A stretch of DNA of 64,000 bases, from the NCBI GenBank assembly GCA_003222395.1, contig QHWB01000062.1:1-64000 (forward strand), read 5' to 3'. Source of the DNA: Acidobacteriota bacterium. Its GTDB lineage: Bacteria; Acidobacteriota; Vicinamibacteria; Vicinamibacterales; CAVVIG01. A model generated the notes under the pieces. It made no database searches, was not told where the DNA came from, and saw only the letters and a program-made list of their open reading frames with translations. A program made the position numbers and the translations under genes. Below are positions 34,350 through 43,783 of the stretch, one piece after another (the first letter of the stretch is position 1; each line of letters begins with the position of its first letter).

Positions 34350-37337
34350 ATGGGATCACCTCTCCCGCTCACGAAGTCGGAGCCGCTCCCGAAGGTCGAG
34401 AGCATTCGAGAGATGGCGGGGCGCCGCGTCGCCCGATACGTCGCGGTGTGCACCGCGCTGGCCGCCGTGTACATCGCGGCCGGCAAACTCGGGCTCGGGG
34501 TTGCCCTTGTCCACGCGAGCGTCACGGCCGTCTGGCCACCGACGGGCATTGCGCTGGCCGCACTTCTGCTCTTCGGCACGCGCGTCTGGCCGGGAATCTT
34601 TGTAGCGGCGTTTCTCGTGAACGCCACGACGGCCGGCAATCTGGCGACCTCGATGGCGCTCGGCGTGGGCAACACGCTTGAAGCAATTGTCGGTGGCGCG
34701 CTGGTCCACCGGTTTGCGCATGGGCGCGCGGCGTTTGAACGCGCGGACAACGTGGTCAAGTTCGCGGCGTTCGCGGCGGCGGCCGCCACCGTGAGCGCGA
34801 CGATCGGCACCACGAGCTTGGCCTGGGGCGGGGTCGCCCCGTGGACGGCTTACGAAGCGATGTGGCGCACGTGGTGGCTCGGGGACACGGTCGGAGCGCT
34901 CCTTATCACACCGCTGCTGGTGATCTGGACTGTCCAACCTCAGCCGGCCTGGAAGCGCGCGCAGTCGCTCGAGGCCGTCTGCGCGCTGCTCGCGCTGCTC
35001 GCCATCGCCTTATGGCTGTTTAGTGGCTGGTTCCCCGTAAACAGCCCCGATCTGCAGCTGACCTTCCTCTGTGGCCCCTTATTAATCTGGGTGGCATTTC
35101 GGTTGAGTCCGCGCGAGGTCGCGACCGCCAACGTCGTCCTGTCTGGCTGGGTGCTCTGGGGGACCCTGCGCGGTCTTGGCCCGTTTGTGCGACCGTCTCC
35201 TCAACAGTCGCTGCTGCTCCAGCAAACCTTCCTTGGCGTCCTCAGTCTGATGGCGCTGGTGGCCGCAGCGGCCGTGGCCGAACGCAAGCGCGCCGAAAGT
35301 GCAGTGCTGCAGGCCAACGAGGCCCTCGAGGACCGCGTCGCCGAACGGACGGCGACGTTACAGCAGACCAACGATATGCTGAGCGATCGGATCCGGAAGC
35401 ATCAGACAACGGAGGAGGCGCTCCGACGTAGCGACGAGCGCTATCGCCAGCTGTTCGAGAGTGCGAACGACGTGATCTACACAACCGACCTGCAGGGCTT
35501 CTTCACGTCGATGAACCGCGCCGGGGAGCGGATCAGCGGCTACAGCCGGGATGAAGCCCCAAGCACCCACATCGATCACATCGTGGCGCCCGAATATCTC
35601 ACGCTCGCCCGGCAGATGTTCGCGCGGAAACTGCACGGTGAAGTAACGCCGGCCTTCGAAATAGAGATTGTCACCAAGCAGGGACGGCGTGTGGCCCTGG
35701 AAATCCGCTCGCAACTGCTTTCTCGCAATGGGGTGCCCACAGGCATGCTGGGCATCGCCCGCGACATCTCGGAGCGCAAGCACGCGCAGCTGGCCCAGCG
35801 TCTCTCTGACGCGCGTCTCGCGGGTATTCTCGAAATCGCCGAGGACGGCATCGTCTCCGTCGATGAGACGCATCGCATTTCCGTCTTCAACCAGGGTGCC
35901 GAACGCATCTTCGGGTATGCCGCGGCGGAGATCCTGGGACAACCGCTCGCGCGACTCCTCCCTGCACATCTCGCGGAGCAGCACGAGGCGCACGTGCGGA
36001 CGTTCGCGGGCTCCGGCGAGACGGCGCGGCGCATGGGCGAGCGGCGGGAGATCTTCGGGCGACGCAAGGACGGGACAGTGTTTCCCGCGGAAGCCTCAAT
36101 CTCGAAACTCATCCTGCACGGAGAGACGACGTTCACCGCGATTGTGCGCGACGTCACGGCCTCGCGAGCACTGGAAGAGCAACTGCGTCAGGCGCAAAAG
36201 CTGGAAGCCGTCGGACGCCTTGCAGGCGGCATCGCTCATGATTTCAACAATCTGCTGACCATCGTGATCGGAATGAGCGACCTCCTGCGGGCCGAGTTCT
36301 CCGACGGAGATCCTCGGCGTCAGGATATCGAGGAAATCCGAAAGGCCGCCGACAGCGGCGCCGTCTTGACCCGCCAGCTGCTCGCCTTCGGTCGCAAGCA
36401 AACGCTGCGACCGCAGTTGCTGAGCCTCAGCGCGACGCTAGCCGGCATGCAGACGATGCTCCCCCGGCTCATTGGGGAACACATCAAGTTGGCGCTGGTC
36501 TCCGAGCCACACCTGGGCCTCATCCGAGCTGACCCGACGCAGATCGAGCAGATCGTGTTGAATCTCGCAGCTAACGCGCGCGATGCGATGGCCAACGGTG
36601 GCACACTTGTGCTCGAGACCTCGAACGTGACACTGGACGATAAGGAGGCCACTCCGAAGCTGATGAACGTGACGCCGGGGCCGTACGTCCAGCTCGCGAT
36701 CAGCGACAACGGAACGGGCATGGACGCTGAAACACAGGCGCGGATCTTCGAGCCCTTCTTTACAACGAAGGCCCGTGGCCAGGGCACCGGACTTGGACTG
36801 GCATCGGTATACGGCATCGTCAAGCAGAGCGGCGGCTACGTCTGGGTCGACAGCGAACTCCAGCGAGGGACGACGTTCAAGATTCTTCTGCCACGAATCG
36901 AAGGCGTCGCGGATGTGCCGGCGGCGACGTCCTCAAGGCTGGAGCCATCGGATGGAAGCGACACCGTGTTGTTGGCCGAGGACAACGCTAGCGTCCGCGA
37001 TGTGGCCTGTCGGGCGCTGAAGCTCCGCGGCTACCAGGTACTGGAAGCTACGACGGGTGACGACGCGCTCGCTCTAGCCAGCCAACACGCGGGCCGCATC
37101 GATCTGTTGGTCACCGATGTTGTCATGCCCGGCATGGGCGGCCGAGAGCTGGCGACGCGGCTCGTGGCGCGGAATCCGCGCATCGCGGTACTCTTCATGT
37201 CTGGGTATGCAGAAAACCAGATCATGCACCACGACCTGGTTGACCTCGGCACCGCCTTTCTCGACAAGCCGTTTACGCCGGCGCAGCTGGTGGCGAAGGT
37301 CGACGAAGTGCTTCGCGGACGGGCGACGAGCCACTAA
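34350..37337 (+). CDS. MASE1-PAS-PAS hybrid histidine kinase
   Basis: About 995 residues. The N-terminal ~290 residues are a multi-pass MASE1 sensor (YIAAGKLGLGVALVHASVTA, VWPPTGIALAALLLFGTRVW, WWLGDTVGALLITPLLVIW). A coiled coil follows, then PAS 1 (RYRQLFESANDVIYTTDLQG), PAS 2 (LAGILEIAEDGIVSVDETHR), HisKA with phospho-His in GRLAGGIAHDFNNLL, HATPase with NLAANARDAM, DNGTGMD and GTGLGLA, and a C-terminal receiver (AEDNASVRDV, LLVTDVVMPGMGG, LDKPFTP). The start is uncertain; ATGs at 34350 and 34413 and a GTG at 34263 are in frame. The MASE1 ligand is unknown. Confidence 0.92.
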   Translation: MGSPLPLTKSEPLPKVESIREMAGRRVARYVAVCTALAAVYIAAGKLGLGVALVHASVTAVWPPTGIALAALLLFGTRVWPGIFVAAFLVNATTAGNLATSMALGVGNTLEAIVGGALVHRFAHGRAAFERADNVVKFAAFAAAAATVSATIGTTSLAWGGVAPWTAYEAMWRTWWLGDTVGALLITPLLVIWTVQPQPAWKRAQSLEAVCALLALLAIALWLFSGWFPVNSPDLQLTFLCGPLLIWVAFRLSPREVATANVVLSGWVLWGTLRGLGPFVRPSPQQSLLLQQTFLGVLSLMALVAAAAVAERKRAESAVLQANEALEDRVAERTATLQQTNDMLSDRIRKHQTTEEALRRSDERYRQLFESANDVIYTTDLQGFFTSMNRAGERISGYSRDEAPSTHIDHIVAPEYLTLARQMFARKLHGEVTPAFEIEIVTKQGRRVALEIRSQLLSRNGVPTGMLGIARDISERKHAQLAQRLSDARLAGILEIAEDGIVSVDETHRISVFNQGAERIFGYAAAEILGQPLARLLPAHLAEQHEAHVRTFAGSGETARRMGERREIFGRRKDGTVFPAEASISKLILHGETTFTAIVRDVTASRALEEQLRQAQKLEAVGRLAGGIAHDFNNLLTIVIGMSDLLRAEFSDGDPRRQDIEEIRKAADSGAVLTRQLLAFGRKQTLRPQLLSLSATLAGMQTMLPRLIGEHIKLALVSEPHLGLIRADPTQIEQIVLNLAANARDAMANGGTLVLETSNVTLDDKEATPKLMNVTPGPYVQLAISDNGTGMDAETQARIFEPFFTTKARGQGTGLGLASVYGIVKQSGGYVWVDSELQRGTTFKILLPRIEGVADVPAATSSRLEPSDGSDTVLLAEDNASVRDVACRALKLRGYQVLEATTGDDALALASQHAGRIDLLVTDVVMPGMGGRELATRLVARNPRIAVLFMSGYAENQIMHHDLVDLGTAFLDKPFTPAQLVAKVDEVLRGRATSH

Positions 37338-37799
37338 CGTCGTCGTTGCCAACCGAGCTCGGTCGCGTCAATCAGCACGAGTCGAGCGACGGTTTTCGCG
37401 CGACACCTATCGAGGGTGAGCTATTCGCAGGCCAGGCCCGCTACGTCGGCGAGCGTGGCTTTATGAAGCGTCATCGTGGATGGGGCATCGAGGGTGGCCG
37501 GAGCGGCTGTGATGTAGGCGTAGTAGAGGCGGGTGTACCGGCCGATCGTGAGCCCGATGCTGGGCGTGATCGACGTGGTTGTCATAATACTTGGTGTCCA
37601 TCCTTTCGTATCGAAGAAGAAGTGCCCGATGTCCGATCGGCCATTTTGCGTCGAGGGCCATCACGTAAGAGCCAGAACCGGGCTCGACCGAGGGTCTCGT
37701 CAAGGCCGAAGCCCCCAGCGGGGTCGAAGCGAAACGGTACAAGAGCCTTGACGAACCCGCGGCGAGCCGGACAATGTGCCGCGTGATGGGCTCGCAGTC
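37338..37799. other. no supported intact gene; possible minus-strand relic
   Basis: On the minus strand, scattered frames give phrases such as SYVMALDAKWPIGHRALLLR and IGRYTRLYYAYITAAPATLD that look protein-like but cannot be joined or assigned. The upstream part of the VirB9-like gene should lie here but is not recognisable. Confidence 0.35.
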
Positions 37800-38197
37800 G
37801 GTGACGCGGATCGCACAGCCGCGCAATTCGAGAGCGTGCATGCGGAGGTGACCGCAGCCCGCGAGGCACTTGAAGCCGAACGACGCCGAGTCACCGATGC
37901 GATCGCAAGCTATCAACAGGAATATCCATCAAAGCTGCAGTTCGTCTACGGCACACCGAAGTACGAGAAACCCTTCCTCGTACGGGCGATCTGGAACGAC
38001 GGCCAGTTCACGTACGTCAAGACGGACGCGATGGAACTGCCAGCCCTGTACGAGATCAAGGACGGCACGCCGTCGTTGCTCGATTTCAGGTGCGCAACGG
38101 CACGTATGTCGTGCCGAACGTACTCGATCGAGGCTACCTCGCTCTGGGTAAGACGCAGTTCACCTTCGGAGCGCCGAGGGGAGCACAGGGGCGATGA
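37800..38197 (+). pseudogene. VirB9/TrbG/CagX type IV secretion protein relic
   Basis: The C-terminal half is clear: EYPSKLQFVYGTPKYEKPFL, VRAIWNDGQFTYVKTDAMEL, PALYEIKDGTPSLLDF, then after a frame change near 38090 QVRNGTYVVPNVLDRGYLAL and GKTQFTFGAPRG. This is the conserved C-terminal domain of VirB9/TrbG, an outer-membrane-core component of conjugative type IV secretion systems. The N-terminal domain and signal peptide are gone. Its stop overlaps the start of a VirB10 relic (ATGA), the native gene order. Confidence 0.85.
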
Positions 38198-38537
38198 AGA
38201 TGCCCGAGCCATCGTCCACGTCCGGCACTGCACCGGTTTCCGACCATCCGCCCGTTCCGCAAGGCGTGTTGCCGTGACGTCTGCAAATGTGGCTGATGGT
38301 CGGTGTCGCCGCCGGGATGCTGGTGATCATCGTGCTGACGGGGCATCGCAGCCGGTGCCGCGTGTCACGTCGGCTTCCGCCCCGCCACAACTAGCAGGGT
38401 TTCTCAACCGATTGCCGACGATCACGATCCGCGAAGGACATCGTGTGAAAGTGTACTTGACGAGCGACTTGGAGCTTCCAGCCTACAGTGACAGTGAACC
38501 GACTGCGGCGTCAGTAACAGGGGCTCGCATTCGATAG
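38194..38537 (+). pseudogene. VirB10/TrbI relic with large internal deletion
   Basis: The N-terminus holds a Pro-rich cytoplasmic tail (STSGTAPVSDHPPVPQGVLP), a TGA in place of an Arg codon, then the inner-membrane helix (MWLMVGVAAGMLVIIVLTGH). The sequence soon jumps to the extreme C-terminus, FLNRLPTITIREGHRVKVYL then TSDLELPAY, the last strand of VirB10/TrbI. The several hundred residues between are deleted. It is coupled to the VirB9 relic upstream. Confidence 0.82.
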
Positions 38538-38927
38538 GAGCAAATGATGCGTCGCACTTTCAACGTGATTGTTCGCGTCCCGACGACCGCGTGAGTATGC
38601 CCGCTTGCTCACCAGGCTCAAGGCTCGTCGCGTTGCTCCGATCCGCACGGCGGGCGGGCTGTCGGCCTTGATCGGGGCTCCGCGCGCTGCCAGTTTTGCA
38701 GCTATCGTCGGCCCGAGATTTAGCGTCCGTTCAGCTGTGGCCGAAGAGATCGTCGGACGACGATCTACGCTGCGAATACAGAACAGGCCATTCACACGAA
38801 TCGAGCAGCGCCGGCACGATTCGCGGCTCGAGGGCTCCCGATGTACCGACTCGCGTTCGTTGCGGCGCTTGCCATGCTCACGCTGCTGCTCGATTGGTTG
38901 CGGTACGGCGGGCATCGCGATTGACGA
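38538..38927. other. no supported gene (390 bp)
   Basis: Only short frames. One minus-strand patch (RTLNLGPTIAAKLAARGAPI) hints at a helix-hairpin-helix segment but is isolated. The right end abuts the 3' end of the PD40 protein gene. Confidence 0.4.
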
Positions 38928-40568
38928 TTACGAGTCGAAACGATTGGTCCTGGAATCAGGTGCGGCAGGAGTGACCCGCCAGATGCCCCACTGATCGTCG
39001 CGGCGGCTGTGGTACGCGACGCGGCGCCCATCAGGCGACCAGGCAAAGTCTCCGACCGTCGCATCGGTCAAGACGAATTTTGTCGTGCCGTCCCGCGCGT
39101 CGAGCACCCATCCTCCGCTGCCCGCGACTTGGAAGATCACGAAGGCGCCGTCGGGCGACACGGCAGGCGCGTAGAGGAAGCGCGCGGCCACGGGCGATTT
39201 GAAATCCTGAGTCGCGCCGGTGCTGATGTCGACGATGACCAATCGATCGCCGTGCGTATAGCAGATACGACGTCCGTCGGCGAACCACGAGGCTGCCGAC
39301 GTTTGTCCCTGCTGAAATCGGGTGAGCCGTGTCAGCTGCCGGCCGTCGAGCGACGTCAGCCAGAGGTTCCACACGTCGGAACGATCGGATTCGGCGCGCA
39401 CGAACGCGATGTGCATGCCGTCGGGAGACCAGGTCGGCACGGCGGCGAATTCGGCGCCGGTCACGCGCCTGACCTCGGTTCCATCGGCGCGTGCGACGTA
39501 CACGCCGCGCACCCCGTCGCGATCCGAATCGAACGCGACTTGCGAGCCATCGGGAGACCGTTGCGCGTGGTAGTTCCTGGAGCTGCCGCTCTCCACGGTG
39601 ATCACGCGTAAGTCGTCGCTGCCCGCGTCGGCGGACGGTAGCGCGCTCGGGCTGTCCGGCGACGGTTCGCGCTGAACGAACATCGCCGTGCTCGTCGAAG
39701 CAAAGGTCGGCAACCAGCCTGGATCGCCAGCGCGAGCGACCCGAATCACCCGCGGTTTGTGAGTCGGTCCGCGATTGACCGAGATTCGATCGCGCGCAGT
39801 CAAACGACCGCCGACGGGTGGCGCGCTATCGATCACGGCAGGTGCCGCGGCGCGCGGTGAGCTCTCGGCCCGCGCCGGCATGTCCGGAACGTGTTCCACC
39901 CACTTGACCGCTTCGTAGCCCGCTCCGACCGCGATGAGCGTCGCGACCGCGGCGGCGAAGACCCACCCGCGAACGTCGAAGCGCAACGACGCAGCACGCT
40001 TGGGAAGGGAAGCGGTTCGTGCGTGCGTCTCGGCGATCCTCGCCCGGAACAACCGCTCGTCTGCCTCTCGAAGCTGGCGGCGCAACTCGGCCGGTGAGGC
40101 GCCGCGCCGTCGGCGCTCGAGGCGTACCGCGACGGGTTTGGAATCGCGCTGATCGAGGCGCGCATATAACTTCCGCAGCAGCGCCCTGCGATCGCCGGCC
40201 GCGTGGCGCTCGAGCGCGGCCGCGAAATCGCGGAGCGAGTGGAACGGTGGAACGTCGACTTCGTGCAGGCCGCGCGCGATGGTGTATCGCAGCGCGCCCG
40301 GCACGCGGATGCGACTGTCGTGCGGCAGCATGGCGTCGAGCAGGAGCGCGATCTCGAACACGGCCGGCGAGGTCGCACAGGCGCGGCAGGTGACCGACCC
40401 GTCGCTCTCGAGCACGACGTTGTCGAGCGACGGCGGCCCGAACGGCGGCGCCACGTCGACGCCGGCCGCGATCGAGGCGATGAGCTCCTTGGCTATCGCG
40501 ATCGCCGTCTGATGATCGAGCGCGACACCACTCTTCAACACGTACGATATGGATCTCGCTTGGGGCAT
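38928..40568 (-). CDS. kinase-like N-terminus fused to TolB/PD40 beta-propeller
   Basis: A 546-residue protein. Residues about 1-150 resemble the C-lobe of a Ser/Thr kinase without its catalytic loop (PPSLDNVVLESDGSVTC in the place of the Asn-bearing segment, FEIALLLDAML, LRYTIARGLHEVDVPPFHSL, RDFAAALERH), i.e. a likely pseudokinase. One membrane helix is near 200-220 (VRGWVFAAAVATLIAVGAGY). The extracytoplasmic part carries PD40 blades: RSPDGSQVAFDSDRDGVRGV, TWSPDGMHIAFVRAESDRSD, AVSPDGAFVIFQVAGSGGWV, AWSPDGRRVAYHSRRDDQWG. Acidobacteria often fuse true kinases to such propellers; this looks like a signalling-dead member. Confidence 0.82.
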   Translation of the reverse strand: MPQARSISYVLKSGVALDHQTAIAIAKELIASIAAGVDVAPPFGPPSLDNVVLESDGSVTCRACATSPAVFEIALLLDAMLPHDSRIRVPGALRYTIARGLHEVDVPPFHSLRDFAAALERHAAGDRRALLRKLYARLDQRDSKPVAVRLERRRRGASPAELRRQLREADERLFRARIAETHARTASLPKRAASLRFDVRGWVFAAAVATLIAVGAGYEAVKWVEHVPDMPARAESSPRAAAPAVIDSAPPVGGRLTARDRISVNRGPTHKPRVIRVARAGDPGWLPTFASTSTAMFVQREPSPDSPSALPSADAGSDDLRVITVESGSSRNYHAQRSPDGSQVAFDSDRDGVRGVYVARADGTEVRRVTGAEFAAVPTWSPDGMHIAFVRAESDRSDVWNLWLTSLDGRQLTRLTRFQQGQTSAASWFADGRRICYTHGDRLVIVDISTGATQDFKSPVAARFLYAPAVSPDGAFVIFQVAGSGGWVLDARDGTTKFVLTDATVGDFAWSPDGRRVAYHSRRDDQWGIWRVTPAAPDSRTNRFDS

Positions 40569-41060
40569 GCGGTCGACCGTTGTGCGAGATGCGCGCCAAC
40601 CGACCGCTCGCGGATCACCCGCGCCAATAGTGCTTGGGTTGTCTCCTAGACAGGCCGGCCGACCGTTTCGCGCGACCTCTGCGGTGATCGCAGGCTGGCG
40701 TGTCGTGGTCCCCTTCGGCCTGATGAGTCAGGCGCGGGTGAGACCGATGCTTGCGTCGACGATCGAGATGGCGCTCACCGTGTTCGTGACGGATCGCGAG
40801 GCCGAGCAGGAGAGAACGTGATGAGCTTTTCGCCGATCAAGTAATCGAGCGCACTCTTCGCGCCAAACGTTCGCTTGATCCTTTTCGTCGCCCCGCACTG
40901 CTCCGCCCAGATCTTCTCGAACCGCATGCGGAGACTATAGCGCGCGAGACGAGTGGTCTGCAATCGTCCAAGACGGTCACTGCGTTTTGAGGCGCTGCCG
41001 CCCTGGCATGATATCGTCTCGCCCTTGGAACGAGTCACAGGGGAGGAGACATCACGCGCG
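40569..41060. other. intergenic with a small conserved-protein remnant
   Basis: Divergent gap between the PD40 gene and the SNF2 helicase. Apart from the fragment listed separately, no gene or RNA is recognised. Confidence 0.4.
40775..40927 (-). pseudogene. fragment of small conserved hypothetical protein
   Basis: Opens with MRFEKIWAEQCGATKRIKRT then FGAKSALDYLIGEKLITF, a start typical of a widespread small bacterial protein family with an ALDYLxGEKL core, for which I know no function. The family-like sequence stops after about 38 codons and the rest is out of register, so it is probably truncated. Confidence 0.5.
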
Positions 41061-43451
41061 ATGGGTGCAACAGCGGTCCGCAAGCTGTCTCGCCTTCACA
41101 AACCGCCGGACATGTCGCTCGAAACGTGGCAGCGGGAGCTCCGGCGGCAGTTCGGGCGCGAGCAGTCCTTCACGCTGACGAACCATGGGACCGAGCGCGT
41201 CTTCTCCGAATTCCAAGTCACCAATCCGCGAAGCGGCGGCACGTATCGTGTGGCGATCCGTGGCTCTCGGCTTGGCGACAACTACTGCAGTTGCCCCGAC
41301 TTTGCCACCAATTCGCTCGGCACGTGCAAGCACGTCGAGTTCGTTCTACAGAAGCTCGAGGGGCGCACACGAACGCGGGCGATGCTGGAGCGGGGGTTCC
41401 AGCCGACGTACAGCGAGATCGTCGTGCAATACGGCGCGAAGCGAGACGTGCGCTTTCGGCCGGGCACGTCGGCTCCCCGGGCACTGACGGCGCGGGCGAT
41501 GAGGTATTTCGACGCGCAGCACGTCCTGCGCGCCAGCGCTTACGCGGAATTCGAATCGTTTCTCTCTCAGGCCGCGAAGTTCAATCACGATCTCCGATGC
41601 TATGACGACGTGCTCGGGTTGATCGCGGAAGTGCGGGATCGATCGCGGCGCGAGCGGTGCATCGCCGAAGCCTTCCCTCGAGGCGTCCGCGACCCTGAAG
41701 TCCGCAGGCTGCTCAAGAGCGAACTCTATGAGTATCAGCGCGAAGGCGCCCTCTTCGCGGCTCGCGCCGGTCGCTGTCTCATTGCAGACGAAATGGGTCT
41801 GGGCAAGACGGTCCAGGCGCTCGCAGCCGCCGAGATCATGGCGCGCCACTTCGGCGTCGAGCGCGTGCTGATCGTCTGTCCGACATCGCTGAAGCACCAG
41901 TGGGAGCGCGAGATCGCACGCTTCACGGATCGCCGGCCGGTGGTCGTCGCGGGCCTCCGCGCGCGGCGCGAGCAGCAGTACGCCGCGCACGACAGCTTCT
42001 TCACGATCACGAACTATGACACCGTGCACGCGGATCTGGAGGTGATCGCCAGATGGTCGCCGGATTTGGTGATCCTCGACGAAGCGCAGCGAATCAAGAA
42101 CTGGAACACGCGCACGGCCCGCAGCGTGAAACGCATCGCCTCGCCCTACGCGATCGTCCTTACCGGCACTCCGCTCGAGAACCGGTTGGAGGAGCTCGTG
42201 TCAATTGTCGGGTTCGTCGACCGGCATCGGCTCGGGCCGACGTTCAGATTCCTGGCCAATCATCAGGTGCGTGATGACAACGGCAAGGTCGTTGGCTATC
42301 GCGATCTTGACCGAATCGGCAAGACGCTGGCGCCAGTGCTGATTCGCCGGACCAAGAATCAGGTGCTGACGCAACTGCCGGAACGGCTCGACAAGAACTT
42401 GTTCGTGCCGATGACACCGCAGCAGCACGTCCACCACGAGGAGAATCGCGAGGTCGTTGCGAAGATCGTCGCGAAGTGGCGCCGCTACAAGTTCCTGTCA
42501 GAGGCGGACCAGCGCCGGCTGATGATCGCCCTGCAGAACATGCGAATGAGTTGCGACAGCACCTATCTGCTGGATCACCAAACGGATTTCGGCGTCAAAG
42601 CTGACGAGCTGATGACGCTGCTGGACGAACTGCTCGAGCAGCCGGGCTCGAAGGTCGTCGTGTTCAGCCAGTGGTTGCGGATGCTTGAGTTGCTGGCCAG
42701 ACGACTCGAGAAGAAGCGTATCGATCATGTGCTGTTCCACGGCGGAGTCGACGGATCGCGGCGGAAAGCGCTCGTCGATCGCTTCCGCCAGCACGATCGC
42801 TGCCGCGCCTTTCTGGCGACGGATGCCGGTGGAGTCGGACTGAATCTGCAGCACGCATCGATCGTCGTCAACATGGACCTCCCTTGGAATCCGGCGGTGC
42901 TGGAGCAGCGCATCGGTCGAGTCCATCGCCTGGGGCAGCAAAACCCCGTTCGCGTGGTCAACTTCATTGCCGAGGGGACCATCGAAGAGAGCATGCTTTC
43001 GGTGCTCACGTTCAAGAAATCGCTCTTTGCCGGAGTCCTCGATGGCGGTGAGCGCGAGGTATTCCTTGGCGGGAGCCGTCTGAGCGGCTTCATGGAGGCT
43101 GTCGAAAAGACGACGATGGCGATTGCCTCACCGCCCGGCGTCGACGGCGATCGCAGGCGTAGGACCACGCGGCACGTCGAGAACGAGCGGCGCCCCGGCG
43201 CAACGATCACAGTTCCTGCCGGCGGGGCAGGTCACGGTTGGGCGACGCTGGTGCAGACGGGGCTGGCGTGGCTCGAGCAGTTGGCGGCGGTTTCAGCCGC
43301 TTCAAAAGATGACCCCGCCGACGGGCTCCGATTCGTCCACCGTGATCCCCAGACCGGTGAGGACTACTTGAGAATCCCGATGCCCAGCCCCGAAACGCTC
43401 GATCGGACGCTCCACACGATCGGTTCGCTCTTGGATCGGTTCAGGCGATAG
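41061..43451 (+). CDS. SNF2-family helicase with SWIM zinc finger
   Basis: About 796 residues. The N-terminal SWIM-type zinc site (NYCSCPDFATNSLGTCKHVE) is followed by an SNF2 ATPase: motif I ADEMGLGKTVQALAAAEIM, motif II ILDEAQRIKNW, motif III LTGTPLENRLEEL. The helicase C domain has VVFSQWLRMLELLARRLEKK, LATDAGGVGLNLQHASIVVN and QRIGRVHRLGQQNPVRV. It is an intact dsDNA translocase, likely in DNA repair or chromatin-protein remodelling. The start was chosen at the Met before GATAVRKLSRLHK with GGGGAGGAG upstream, slightly distant. Not embedded in a recognised defence cluster. Confidence 0.9.
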   Translation: MGATAVRKLSRLHKPPDMSLETWQRELRRQFGREQSFTLTNHGTERVFSEFQVTNPRSGGTYRVAIRGSRLGDNYCSCPDFATNSLGTCKHVEFVLQKLEGRTRTRAMLERGFQPTYSEIVVQYGAKRDVRFRPGTSAPRALTARAMRYFDAQHVLRASAYAEFESFLSQAAKFNHDLRCYDDVLGLIAEVRDRSRRERCIAEAFPRGVRDPEVRRLLKSELYEYQREGALFAARAGRCLIADEMGLGKTVQALAAAEIMARHFGVERVLIVCPTSLKHQWEREIARFTDRRPVVVAGLRARREQQYAAHDSFFTITNYDTVHADLEVIARWSPDLVILDEAQRIKNWNTRTARSVKRIASPYAIVLTGTPLENRLEELVSIVGFVDRHRLGPTFRFLANHQVRDDNGKVVGYRDLDRIGKTLAPVLIRRTKNQVLTQLPERLDKNLFVPMTPQQHVHHEENREVVAKIVAKWRRYKFLSEADQRRLMIALQNMRMSCDSTYLLDHQTDFGVKADELMTLLDELLEQPGSKVVVFSQWLRMLELLARRLEKKRIDHVLFHGGVDGSRRKALVDRFRQHDRCRAFLATDAGGVGLNLQHASIVVNMDLPWNPAVLEQRIGRVHRLGQQNPVRVVNFIAEGTIEESMLSVLTFKKSLFAGVLDGGEREVFLGGSRLSGFMEAVEKTTMAIASPPGVDGDRRRRTTRHVENERRPGATITVPAGGAGHGWATLVQTGLAWLEQLAAVSAASKDDPADGLRFVHRDPQTGEDYLRIPMPSPETLDRTLHTIGSLLDRFRR

Positions 43452-43783
43452 CAATCCGGACCTGTACTTCTACTTCGCCAAAATGAAATCCAGAGATTGA
43501 CATCCAATACCGACTGCAAGAGATCATCAGTGCTATGCGAAAACGTCTGGCAAAGAAGCCGGCGGGCCACGATCCGATCTTCGCCGCCTCTCTACCTGAA
43601 ACTGAATCGCCGCATAACGACACCAAGCAATCCTGTACCGAACAGAAGGAGACTTGCCGGCTCAGGCGTCGGCGAGAACGCGAATTCAGCCGTGTCAACT
43701 GCGGACACATTGAGGCGGCTGACGCTCTCTCCGTGTACCGTCAACGTGCCAGCGCCGATCGTTTCAAAAACGAGGAGACACAC
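43452..43783. other. intergenic region upstream of the ModA-like gene
   Basis: Contains the PEP-CTERM relic on the minus strand and the GAGGAGACAC ribosome site of the next gene. No further gene is recognised. Confidence 0.45.
43592..43765 (-). pseudogene. 3' end of a PEP-CTERM protein
   Basis: Ends with the sorting signal PTPEPASLLLFGTGLLGVVM then RRFSFR and a stop: the PEP motif, hydrophobic helix and Arg cluster recognised by exosortase. About 35 codons upstream (FETIGAGTLTVHGESVSRLN) are still protein-like; the rest of the gene is replaced by the start of the ModA-like gene on the other strand. No exosortase gene is in the window. Confidence 0.75.

Noticed and set aside
38511-38915. Minus-strand 134-codon frame with a hint of a TfoX-type C-terminal domain
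   Set aside because: Only one short patch (NLGPTIAAKLAARG) is suggestive; no start, no second motif and no context.
41061-43451. SNF2-SWIM helicase as part of a defence island
   Set aside because: Neighbours (PD40 protein, ModA-like protein) are not defence genes and no nuclease or methyltransferase partner is present.
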